Below are positions 1-7,196 of a DNA stretch of 18,972 nt, in pieces; position 1 is the stretch's first letter, and every line of letters begins with the position of its first letter. The notes beneath the pieces are model-generated. The model saw nothing but the letters and a program-made list of their open reading frames with translations, had not been told where the DNA came from and did no database searches. Both the position numbers and the translations under genes were made by a program. The stretch is from JBBQBQ01 sp038317685 (GTDB lineage: Bacteria > Desulfobacterota > Desulfuromonadia > Desulfuromonadales > DDH964), in assembly GCA_038317685.1 (NCBI GenBank), contig JBBQBQ010000042.1, positions 1 to 18,972 of the forward strand, given 5' to 3'.

Positions 1-1
1 C

Positions 2-997
2 CTTTTTGCCCTTTTTGGAATCCTCGCTCTGACGGGTTGCCAGGGACAGGACCGCCCGCCCCCCAGTGTGGAAAGCAAACCGGTGGTCCTGCGGCCGACA
101 TCCCACCAGGACTTGGGGAAATTCCTCGCCAGTGAGAATTACGACTGGGGCACACTTAAGGAAGGGGTGCCCCCCTTCATTCTGGAAACCGTTCCTGTCG
201 ATCTTCACCAAATCGGTGAAATTTCCGAAAAGAAACGAATTTTTTTTCTATCCCTGCTCCCCATGGTGTTGATGGCGAACCAGGCAATCAATGTCCAGCG
301 TCAGGCTTTCGAGGATATCCTGAAAAGCTTTGACCGGGACGGTAAAATCAGCACGGAGCAAGCAGAGACACTGGAGGATCTGCAGGGAATTTACGAGGTG
401 GACGGTGACGTGTTGAGGGATCGTTCCGTACGCGAACAGTTGTTGCTGCGGGTCGATATCATCCCACCGGCCCTGGTGCTGGCCCAAGCTGCAACCGAGT
501 CGGGATTTGGCACGTCCCGTTTCGCCCGGCGCGCCAACAACCTTTTCGGCGAGTTCAACTTCAACACCGGCCCCGCCAACGGGTCTCAAAGCACTTCAAG
601 CCCTTCCCAGCCTCAAATTCGCCGGTTCAAGTCGGTACACGAATCCCTCCTGTCCTATACGAACAACCTCAACACCAACTCGGCTTACAAAAATTTCCGG
701 AAGAAGCGGGCCGAATTGCGGGCAGCTAAACTTCCACTGGAAGGGATGAAGCTGGTTTCGGGACTGGCCCTATATTCCACCCGGGGGCAGGCCTATGTAG
801 ACGACCTGAAGGACATCATCCGCGACAATCGGCTTTGGGCTCTCTCCGCCATTACCCTCCGCCCCCCTCCCAGGGAACCGGTCCCGGAACTTCGCGCCGG
901 GCTACTCACGACCGGTCCTCAGAGCACCCGCCACCCTAACCTCCCGCTCCCTGAACCGACCGTGACGAATCCCTCCTCCACCCCGACTGGTCATTGA
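2..997 (+). CDS. Bax-family glucosaminidase lipoprotein (5' partial)
   Basis: Predicted cell-envelope peptidoglycan hydrolase of the Bax/glucosaminidase-domain family (COG2992 type). The frame is open to the window edge, so the true start lies upstream. The first visible codons (from position 2) encode a hydrophobic run ending in LTGC, a lipobox, so the mature protein should be a lipid-anchored lipoprotein with Cys at positions 44-46. The catalytic domain is clear around 445-850: a segment like E. coli Bax (RVDIIP, then QAATESGFGTS with the likely catalytic Glu, then NNLFG, then SYTNNLNT and a YSTRGQAY element). A Pro-rich tail of about 45 residues follows and is probably unstructured. The next gene is convergent. 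Known of the family: glucosaminidase-fold enzymes cleave the glycan backbone; Bax itself is poorly characterised. Function is inferred from motifs, and the lipoprotein call is strong. Confidence 0.85.
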   Translation, partial: LFALFGILALTGCQGQDRPPPSVESKPVVLRPTSHQDLGKFLASENYDWGTLKEGVPPFILETVPVDLHQIGEISEKKRIFFLSLLPMVLMANQAINVQRQAFEDILKSFDRDGKISTEQAETLEDLQGIYEVDGDVLRDRSVREQLLLRVDIIPPALVLAQAATESGFGTSRFARRANNLFGEFNFNTGPANGSQSTSSPSQPQIRRFKSVHESLLSYTNNLNTNSAYKNFRKKRAELRAAKLPLEGMKLVSGLALYSTRGQAYVDDLKDIIRDNRLWALSAITLRPPPREPVPELRAGLLTTGPQSTRHPNLPLPEPTVTNPSSTPTGH

Positions 998-1021
998 GAG
1001 GAAGCTAACCGGCGGCGTCTT

Positions 1022-2473
1022 TTAGGAGCCGCTCCCCTCCTTGACCCGACTGCGCAAGTACCGACGGATACAGTTACGAGCCCGGGGGGTCACAGCCCAT
1101 TCCAGCCACTTGGGGAGAACCCCAGGGGTCTCACTCCGTTCGATGTCGATCTGATCGCCATCCATCAGCCGGGACTTAAGGAGACGGGTTTGCCCGTTGA
1201 TGCGGGCCCGGCAGGCGTGGAGACCGAGTCCCTCGTGGATGTCGAAGGCGAAATCGAGGACACTGCTCCCTTCAGGCAGGGAACGAATCTCGCCGCGGGG
1301 CGTATAAACCTGGATCGAGGCAGAGGCCAACCGCAGGCTTTCGGTATCAAAAGCCGATTCTCCTTCCAGTAAGGATTGCATCAATTGCCGAAAGTTGGCA
1401 CGTCGAAATTCGAAGCCCGGAGCCAAGACCCCGGATTCGTTGAAACGAGCCAGCTTGCGGGTGGTAATCTCCACGCGCATGCGATTCTCTCCAGCCTGAA
1501 CCGTGGTCTTTAGAGCCTGGTAGCCAAATTGAGAGGGGACGTTGAGATGATCGCGAAGCTTGCCGGGGATGGGCGGGAAAAGACCGTGCAGCAGTCCCAG
1601 GGCCAGGTAGGCATCCATGGTCCGGTCAACCTGGATTTCGAGGGTGTAAAGAGTCGTCAGACCCCGATTCATCCCTTGGGCAGCGGCGATGGAGAAGGGG
1701 CGCCAGCGATCCTTGAGTAGGACCGGAAGCTTGTTGTGTTCGAACGAACTGTTGATCGACGCCCGGATTTTTCGCAGGGCCGGTTCGTGCTGTTCCTGAA
1801 CCGTGCCGATGCTGGCCCGGTAACGGTCGGCCCGGCGCGGGTAAAGAATCGCCAGGGAGCGGGCCTCAAGTTCGGAAGCGACCAGGCCCATGCCGAGATG
1901 CCGGGCCAGGGGAACGTAGACCGACCGGGTCTCTTCAGCGATCAGCGATTGTTTTTGAGGGTTGAGTGCGCTGATCGTCTGCAGGTTATCCATGCGATCC
2001 CAGAACTTCAGACAAAGCACCCGCACATCCTCAATGGCAGCCAAGAGCTGTTTCCGATAGGTCTTGGCCTTTAACACCTCTCGATTGAGGCGCTCGTCGG
2101 CCACCTTGGTCAGGCCATTGACCAAAAGTGCGACTTCATGGCCGAAGTCGGCTTCGATTTCTGCAAGGGTAACAGGGGTATCCTCGACCACGTCGTGAAG
2201 AATTGCCGCCATGATCGAAGCAAAGTCCATCCAGTGCCGAGCCGCCAGATGAGAGACTCGCAAGGGATGGAAAATATAAGGCTCTCCCGACTTGCGCAGC
2301 TGCCCGGAATGGGAAGCGCGAGCAAGTTGGAGGGCACGCTGCAGTTCCTCGATGCCACGATCGAGTTCCGCGTCGCTTAGTCCTCCGCCATAGTGGGTAA
2401 CGAGCAGCTCCAATACTTCGTTAACCAGGCGCTGCTGCTGGCGTTCATGGAGGGTGATTAGAGCTGGGTCCAT
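1022..2473 (-). CDS. RelA/SpoT homologue, probable (p)ppGpp hydrolase with degenerate synthetase
   Basis: RSH-family protein of about 483 residues with HD hydrolase, synthetase-like and TGS domains in order and no C-terminal ACT domain. The hydrolase looks intact: RKSGEPYIFHP, the ILHDVVEDT motif, and the DR..N metal/substrate motif (here WDRMDN, with the usual His before Asn changed to Asp). The synthetase domain is eroded: the usual DIYxxR segment reads TTLYTLE, NGYQSLHT reads FGYQALKT, and ExQIRT reads RVEITT, so key Asp, Arg, Asn, His and Glu positions are lost. A TGS-like segment (VYTPRGEIRSLPEGSSVLDFAF) lies near the C-terminus. Predicted role: degradation or sensing of (p)ppGpp, not synthesis. 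The start is uncertain: ATG at 2473 gives a typical N-terminus, while TTG at 2503 in the same frame adds 10 residues. It follows the HIT gene after about 160 bases and converges with the lipoprotein gene. Confidence 0.85.
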   Translation of the reverse strand: MDPALITLHERQQQRLVNEVLELLVTHYGGGLSDAELDRGIEELQRALQLARASHSGQLRKSGEPYIFHPLRVSHLAARHWMDFASIMAAILHDVVEDTPVTLAEIEADFGHEVALLVNGLTKVADERLNREVLKAKTYRKQLLAAIEDVRVLCLKFWDRMDNLQTISALNPQKQSLIAEETRSVYVPLARHLGMGLVASELEARSLAILYPRRADRYRASIGTVQEQHEPALRKIRASINSSFEHNKLPVLLKDRWRPFSIAAAQGMNRGLTTLYTLEIQVDRTMDAYLALGLLHGLFPPIPGKLRDHLNVPSQFGYQALKTTVQAGENRMRVEITTRKLARFNESGVLAPGFEFRRANFRQLMQSLLEGESAFDTESLRLASASIQVYTPRGEIRSLPEGSSVLDFAFDIHEGLGLHACRARINGQTRLLKSRLMDGDQIDIERSETPGVLPKWLEWAVTPRARNCIRRYLRSRVKEGSGS

Positions 2474-2637
2474 AGGCTCCCGGAGCCACGAGGTTGGTCG
2501 CAAAGGTCTCTCATCTTAAAGGAGTTGGCCCCTCACATCAACCTCGATTTCAAACTCAAACACAGGCTCCGCAGGCAGGATTGTCAGATCGGAAGGCCCG
2601 GTTTGACGCGTGAAGATGGGTCTCTTTCGGCGGTCGT

Positions 2638-2985
2638 TCATCCCGGCGGCCAGATCATGTCTCGGCCACCGAGCAAGTGGAAGTGGATATGCCAGACGAC
2701 CTGCCCGCCGCCCTCATTGCAGTTGTTGACGATACGAAAGCCGTCATCGGCAAAGTCCAGTTCGTGGGCAACCTTGCCGGCAACCTGGAAAATATGCCCG
2801 ATCAGGTCATTATCGGCAGTTGTCAAATCCAGGGTGGTTCTGATGTGTTTGCGCGGGACGATGAGAAAATGGTGGGGTGCCTGGGGATTGATGTCCACCA
2901 GGACCACAACCTGTTCGTCCTCGTAGACACATTTACCGGGGATGTCCCCGGCGATGATCTTACAGAAGATGCAATTGTCCGACAT
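2638..2985 (-). CDS. HIT family protein (HinT-like purine nucleoside phosphoramidase)
   Basis: Small histidine-triad nucleotide-binding protein of 115 residues, the normal length for bacterial HinT. It opens with CIFCKI..GDIP, has the HHFLIVPRKHI strand, and ends with the catalytic triad HIHFHLL followed by GGR.M.WPPG. Known of the family: hydrolysis of purine nucleoside phosphoramidates, including aminoacyl-adenylates, in the cytoplasm. The ATG at 2985 is chosen because AAGGAA lies about 6 bases upstream and the N-terminus then matches the family; an in-frame extension to 3027 has no such support. The start lies 26 bases inside the end of the upstream ATPase gene, suggesting translational coupling in one transcript. 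Confidence 0.92.
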   Translation of the reverse strand: MSDNCIFCKIIAGDIPGKCVYEDEQVVVLVDINPQAPHHFLIVPRKHIRTTLDLTTADNDLIGHIFQVAGKVAHELDFADDGFRIVNNCNEGGGQVVWHIHFHLLGGRDMIWPPG

Positions 2986-4972
2986 CGTCGTTCCTTTCCG
3001 GGAGAGAACTGGTGGGTGCAGCGCCATCGTTGTCCAGGGAGATCAATTGCCAGCGGTCCCGAGTTCCCCGTTTGAGCAGTTGCTCATCGCGGCTGCAAAG
3101 GATGACCTGATGCTCGGTTCCGAACCGTTCCAGCAGCTTAAGCGCTTCGCCGAAATGACCACGATCGAAGCTGGCCAGGGGTTCGTCGAGAAGCACCGGA
3201 AGGCAGCCCCCCGCAGAGAGCCGGCGGGCCAAACCCAGCTGCTGGGCGAGACGGAAGCTCCCGGCGATCCCGCGGCTGAAATGGGCCAGGGGCCGCCAGC
3301 GCTGCCCCTTCTCGCGCAACAGCCAGTGGCCGGCAACATCCCACTTCACCTCACCGTACCGCCCCCCCGTCAGCTGACGCAGTCCTTGAGAGATATCTTC
3401 CGAAAAAGCCGAAGGGTCGATCACTGGTGATCGACCGGTGGCCTCGCCTTGATTTCCCGGAGGTTCTGGTTGAGGTCCGTCGTCGGGCACTTCCCGAGCA
3501 AAGGCCGCCCGCGTTCCAGCCTCCGCAGCCCCCCCCTCCAATCCATTCTGCAGGTGCCTCTCCCGCAGCAACAGGGTTTGCAGCTCCCTTTCCCGGGCCT
3601 CAAGGCTGGCACCGAGGGCCTCCAGCTTGGCCTCGGCTTCGGGAAGATCCTCTTGCAGCAACAGGTTGGCAGGGCGGTTCGAATCGGCCGACGGCGGCCC
3701 CGCAGTTGCCCCCAACCCTTGCAGAGCCCCTTCGACTTCCCGAAGACTCGCCAGGAGTTGCCTCCCGCTCTGGAGGTTTTTCTGCATGCGGGCCACGGCG
3801 ACAGCAGAAGGAGAGAGACCAAGTGCCTCGAAGCGTCCATCAAGACCAACCAGCCGGGATTGGGCAGCTTCACGCCTCTCCAGCAACCGGGTTTCCCGCT
3901 CCATCAATCCGACCCGCCGGATACGGACCTTCCCGGCCCGGCGAATCGTCAAAATCAAGGTCAATCCGCCAAGCAGAAGACCACCCGCCAAAGCCGGAAT
4001 CATGATTTCAGGCCGCAGCCAGGCAAAGCCACCGCTCGCCGCACAAACTGCGATCACCAAGGTGATGGTGGTTCCCCAGGGAACCTTCGGCAATTGGTGC
4101 AGTTCCTGTTGCAAGGCCTTCTCATCCCCTTGCACGGCGACCAGGTCCTGACGGATCTCCCCGGCTTCGGCGAGAAGCGACGGCAAGGCCGGCGGCAGGG
4201 GGTCAGGAAGTCCGGTCCGCCCAAAGTCGCGTCGCAAGGCGGCAGCCCGGGACTGGAGTTCGGCGACCTCCGGCGAGACAGGCCCGGCGGCCCCTCCGAC
4301 GTCGGTTTGGCTGAGTCGTTCCCACTGTTGGCGAGCCCAGGCCAGGTATTTCTTTCCCTGTTGATAATCGTGTTGATCGCGTTCCAGTTCCTCCTGCAGT
4401 CGGGCCAGCCGGGTTCTGACCTTCTCCAGATCCGAGACAAGCTCTACCGAAGTCTCAGGTTTATTGCGGTTGGCAGCAACCGGATCAGGAATTTCGACGA
4501 GCTGCCCCCGGCCGGACTCTGGCGACCGGTCTATATCTTCCCGCCCAAAGCAGAGGGCTGCCAGAGGGAAGGTATCGGGAGCGAGGCCGAGGACCCGCGC
4601 CAAGCGTTCCCGGCCGGCTCTCCCTTCCGCGGTTTCCGGGTGACGCGGCACCCTGCCGGAGAACCGTTCGACCACTTGACCGGCTGGATTGAATTCCTGC
4701 AGGGTGACCTGATCGGTAAGGAAGTCCCGTTCGATGCGGACCATGCGTTCCCCGTCAGCAAGGGTCAAGGCGGCCGCGCACATCTCTCCTCCGTCCCACG
4801 GCCGGTAACGATCGGAGTCATCGACCCCGAAGAGGACCGCCGGGATCGCCGCAAGGAGGGTCGATTTTCCGGATTCGTTGGCACCCGTCACCAGATTGAA
4901 GCCCCGGCGGAACTCAACGGTGCGCCCCTCAAAACACCCGAACGCTTTCAATTCGACTTTGCGCAGGATCAA
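2960..4972 (-). CDS. SbcC/YhaN-like AAA ATPase with central membrane hairpin
   Basis: Predicted 670-residue P-loop ATPase of the SMC/Rad50/SbcC-like group, closest in organisation to YhaN-type proteins. Residues 1-38 carry an ILRKVELKAFGCF strand and Walker A GANESGKST (30-38). The C-terminus carries a signature-like FSRGIAGSFRLAQQL, Walker B with DE at about 596-597, the D-loop LASFD and a final CSRD switch strand. Charged, Gln/Glu-rich coiled-coil segments flank the middle. At residues about 299-346 there are two strongly hydrophobic stretches predicted to form a membrane hairpin; no CXXC zinc hook is visible. The start is set at TTG 4972: GGGGAGG sits 5 bases upstream and the N-terminus then begins MILRKVELKAFG. 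A longer frame to 5104 would overlap the upstream gene. No SbcD/YhaO-type nuclease lies beside it. DNA repair or envelope role unknown. Confidence 0.78.
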   Translation of the reverse strand: MILRKVELKAFGCFEGRTVEFRRGFNLVTGANESGKSTLLAAIPAVLFGVDDSDRYRPWDGGEMCAAALTLADGERMVRIERDFLTDQVTLQEFNPAGQVVERFSGRVPRHPETAEGRAGRERLARVLGLAPDTFPLAALCFGREDIDRSPESGRGQLVEIPDPVAANRNKPETSVELVSDLEKVRTRLARLQEELERDQHDYQQGKKYLAWARQQWERLSQTDVGGAAGPVSPEVAELQSRAAALRRDFGRTGLPDPLPPALPSLLAEAGEIRQDLVAVQGDEKALQQELHQLPKVPWGTTITLVIAVCAASGGFAWLRPEIMIPALAGGLLLGGLTLILTIRRAGKVRIRRVGLMERETRLLERREAAQSRLVGLDGRFEALGLSPSAVAVARMQKNLQSGRQLLASLREVEGALQGLGATAGPPSADSNRPANLLLQEDLPEAEAKLEALGASLEARERELQTLLLRERHLQNGLEGGAAEAGTRAAFAREVPDDGPQPEPPGNQGEATGRSPVIDPSAFSEDISQGLRQLTGGRYGEVKWDVAGHWLLREKGQRWRPLAHFSRGIAGSFRLAQQLGLARRLSAGGCLPVLLDEPLASFDRGHFGEALKLLERFGTEHQVILCSRDEQLLKRGTRDRWQLISLDNDGAAPTSSLPERNDDVGQLHLL

Positions 4973-5045
4973 ACTATCCTCCCCATGGCTCGGGTTCGGC
5001 AGGACTCCTTCAGCAAGGTTGCGACGGGCGCTGCACCACGCATCG

Positions 5046-5813
5046 TCAATTCTCCTCCCGAAAGCGCCAGATGTGCTCCCGTCGAAAATCCCACCAACTG
5101 CCATCGACGCTTGCGCTCAGTGTCTCTCCGGCAACCACCAATGTCAACGCGGGCCTCTTGCAAGAGCCGGCCAGGTTGAAGAAATCACGCGTTCCGACCC
5201 GTTCGACGATATCATTGAGACTGCCTTCGACCACCGTCTCCCCCGGCAGACCAAGCCGATGGAGGATGGCAATCGGCACGTTTTCACCATATCCCTGGCG
5301 CAGTTGTGTGACCAAGTCGACCAAAGGCAAATTGTTCATGTAGATCAGCAGCGTCACTCCGGGGGCGGCGAGTTGGGAAAGCCTCGGGGCCGCGGGGTCA
5401 TCCCCAAGGGTCCGCGATGAGGTGATGATCGCCCGGTTGCAGACTCCCGGCAGATCCAGGGTCTTTTTCAGATAAGCGGCAGCAGCGTTGGCAGTCCCGA
5501 CTCCCGGGACCACCACGGCTTGTTCTCCAAAGAGATCGACCAGAGCCTGAAAAGGAGAGTAGAAGGTCAAATCGCCCGGGACCAGAAAAGCCACGGACCC
5601 GAGGTTCAGATGCTGATTGACAAGAGCGATGAGCTCATCAAAATAGAAATCGAAAGGGGAAAACAGGGTCTTGCCGGCCAGGTGCTCGGCAAAAGTTTCC
5701 TCAAAGGGGGTCGGCGCGAAGACCGCCTGACATGCGCCCAGATGCCGGGCACCGCGCAGGGTCAACAGTTCAGCATCCCCGGGGCCGGCACCGATAAAAA
5801 AGACGTGGTTCAT
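5046..5813 (-). CDS. Tetrapyrrole methylase family protein (SAM-dependent)
   Basis: A 255-residue protein of the precorrin/tetrapyrrole methylase superfamily (CbiF/CbiL-like fold). It begins FFIGAGPGDAELLTLRGAR, the N-terminal SAM/active-site glycine loop (residues 8-13). A second loop, VPGDLTFYSPF (79-88), sits where cobalamin enzymes have GDPxxY; here the Pro after GD is Leu. VVPGVGTANAAAAYL follows at the third conserved block. Length fits a single-domain methylase. The ATG at 5813 has GGGAGG 7 bases upstream and overlaps the TlyA stop in an ATGA junction, so it is translationally coupled to tlyA. No other corrin genes are in view, so a cobalamin role is only one possibility. Substrate not assignable from this sequence. 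Confidence 0.72.
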   Translation of the reverse strand: MNHVFFIGAGPGDAELLTLRGARHLGACQAVFAPTPFEETFAEHLAGKTLFSPFDFYFDELIALVNQHLNLGSVAFLVPGDLTFYSPFQALVDLFGEQAVVVPGVGTANAAAAYLKKTLDLPGVCNRAIITSSRTLGDDPAAPRLSQLAAPGVTLLIYMNNLPLVDLVTQLRQGYGENVPIAILHRLGLPGETVVEGSLNDIVERVGTRDFFNLAGSCKRPALTLVVAGETLSASVDGSWWDFRREHIWRFREEN

Positions 5814-6553
5814 GGAACCACCTCCCGGCGCAAACCGATCAGAAATTCCCGGTTCCCCTTGGCTCCCAGGACCGGGCTCTCTACCACTCCGAGAACCCTG
5901 CAACCGAAACCGGCGGCGTTCTTCCGAACCTGGTCGATGACCCGTGCATGCTGGTCGGGATCCCGGACCACTCCGCCCTTTCCGACCTGCCCTCGGCCGA
6001 CCTCAAATTGAGGTTTGATCAGAGCGACCAGGAGCGCGCCATCGGCCAGCAACGCCAAGGTCGGAGGAAGGACCTTGTCGAGAGAGATGAAGGAGGCATC
6101 GATCACCGCCAGGGTCGGGCGCTCCGGAAGACGTTCCGACGTCAAGTCCCGGATGTTGGTCCGTTCCAGATTGATCACCCGCGGATCTTCGCGCAGCGTC
6201 CAGGCCAACTGCCCGTAGCCGACGTCGACGGCATACACCCTGGCGGCGCCCCGCTGCAAAAGGCAGTCGGTAAACCCCCCGGTCGAGGCGCCGACGTCGA
6301 TGGCAACCGCCCCCGCCACCTCCAGGGCCAAGGCATCGAGGGCCGCAGCCAGCTTCAGCCCCCCCCGGGACACGTAGGGGATATCCGCCCCTTTGAGGCG
6401 CAACTCTGCGTCCGCCGCCACCAGGGTGCCGGCCTTGTCGACGGTATGATCATCGACCACGACTTTGCCGGCGAGGATCAGCGCCCGCGCCCGCTCCCGG
6501 GACGGCACCAGTCCGCAACTCACCAGCAATTTATCGAGGCGTTCTTTGTTCAC
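5810..6553 (-). CDS. tlyA: TlyA family rRNA (cytidine-2'-O)-methyltransferase / S4-domain protein
   Basis: A 247-residue protein with an N-terminal S4 RNA-binding domain (about residues 1-60, RLDKLLVSCGLVPSRERARALI) and a C-terminal FtsJ-like Rossmann methyltransferase domain. Visible motifs: SRGGLKL (Lys67), the SAM loop IDVGASTGGFTD (85-96), VIDASFISL and ALIKPQFEVGR, which supply the K-D-K-E-type catalytic set of 2'-O-methyltransferases. Known of the family: methylation of 16S/23S rRNA cytidines; in mycobacteria this determines capreomycin sensitivity, and some members are called hemolysin A. The start is GTG at 6553, with no strong ribosome-binding site visible. It follows the YbaK gene after 78 bases and overlaps the next gene by 4 bases. 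Confidence 0.9.
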   Translation of the reverse strand: MNKERLDKLLVSCGLVPSRERARALILAGKVVVDDHTVDKAGTLVAADAELRLKGADIPYVSRGGLKLAAALDALALEVAGAVAIDVGASTGGFTDCLLQRGAARVYAVDVGYGQLAWTLREDPRVINLERTNIRDLTSERLPERPTLAVIDASFISLDKVLPPTLALLADGALLVALIKPQFEVGRGQVGKGGVVRDPDQHARVIDQVRKNAAGFGCRVLGVVESPVLGAKGNREFLIGLRREVVP

Positions 6554-6631
6554 GGATGATCGAAGCTTTCAGGGAGGGTTGCATCAGGTTAGCACAGCAA
6601 CCCGTTCCGGGCAACGGCTTGGAGCCTGGGT

Positions 6632-7114
6632 CTAATTCTGGTTTGCGGTCAGGGGACCGCAAACCTCGGCCCGTTCCCCCCCGATCAGCTCGAACAAGCG
6701 CTGGGGCGCAAGGGGCACCGCCGAATGATCGTCGCCAGCGGCCGGATAGACAAGGGGGAAACGCCACAGGGACAGATCACAAATGACTTTCAGACCGGGG
6801 GGCAGCAGAAACGGGCAAACTCCTCCGGGAGCATATCCGGTATGGTGCAGCACCTCATCCGGCCGCGGGAAACGCACCTTTCCAGAGAGCCCGGTGACTT
6901 GCTTGAGCAGCCCGCTACGAATCTTCCGGTCGCCGGAGGTCACCACCAGGACCGGGTTTTCACCGATCAGGAAGAGAATGCTCTTGGCGATTTCGGCGGG
7001 GAGACAGCCAACGGCCAGGGCGGCGGTTTCGGCGGTCGGGGTTCCCTCCGAAAAGGTCAACACCTGGACAGCATGGCCGGCGAGCCAGCGGCTCACCTCC
7101 GTCACGGTCGGCAT
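6632..7114 (-). CDS. YbaK/EbsC-type aminoacyl-tRNA deacylase
   Basis: A 160-residue protein of the YbaK/ProX/INS-domain family, which hydrolyses mischarged tRNAs in trans or binds aminoacyl-tRNA. The fold markers are the AEIAKSILFLI strand with the family Lys, the VVTSGDRKI segment, and the GYAPGGVCPF loop (usually GGVSPFG). Length agrees with YbaK-type single-domain proteins. The ATG at 7114 has GGAAGGAG upstream at good spacing. The last codons, from about VCGPLTANQN onward, are encoded inside a perfect 11-bp hairpin at 6640-6665, so the C-terminal tail may be dictated by RNA structure rather than by protein function. The gene begins only 28 bases after a terminator hairpin, leaving little room for its own promoter. 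tRNA specificity cannot be told. Confidence 0.85.
   Translation of the reverse strand: MPTVTEVSRWLAGHAVQVLTFSEGTPTAETAALAVGCLPAEIAKSILFLIGENPVLVVTSGDRKIRSGLLKQVTGLSGKVRFPRPDEVLHHTGYAPGGVCPFLLPPGLKVICDLSLWRFPLVYPAAGDDHSAVPLAPQRLFELIGGERAEVCGPLTANQN
6640..6665. terminator. Perfect 11-bp hairpin at the 3' end of the YbaK-type gene
   Basis: GGTTTGCGGTC (6640-6650) and GACCGCAAACC (6655-6665) are exact reverse complements around a 4-base loop. The hairpin covers the last sense codons of the YbaK-type gene on the minus strand, with the stop codon just beyond it. No T-run follows on either strand, so it may be a partial or Rho-assisted terminator, an mRNA 3' stabiliser or a processing site between this gene and tlyA. 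Confidence 0.45.
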
Positions 7115-7130
7115 GCTTCAACTCCTTCCC

Positions 7131-7175
7131 ATAAACGACAAAGCGGGGTTGCGGAAAGCTTCTCCGCAACCCCGC
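7131..7175 (-). terminator. Rho-independent terminator of the cytochrome operon
   Basis: GCGGGGTTGCGGA (7143-7155) and TCCGCAACCCCGC (7163-7175) form a perfect 13-bp stem with a 7-base loop. On the minus strand it lies 22 bases after the stop codon of the second cytochrome gene and is followed by a T-rich stretch (TTTGTCGTTTAT, 7142-7131). This is a textbook intrinsic terminator for the cytochrome pair. Confidence 0.85.
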
Positions 7176-7196
7176 CTTGAATCGGTTGGCCCGGCC

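Noticed and set aside
1012..1032. Short GCGGC/GCCGC stem between the two convergent genes at 997 and 1022
   Set aside because: Only 5 pairs with an 11-base loop and no T-run; too weak to call a terminator.
3449..5179. 576-codon open frame on the plus strand
   Set aside because: Antisense to the ATPase gene, which has Walker motifs; product lacks recognisable features.
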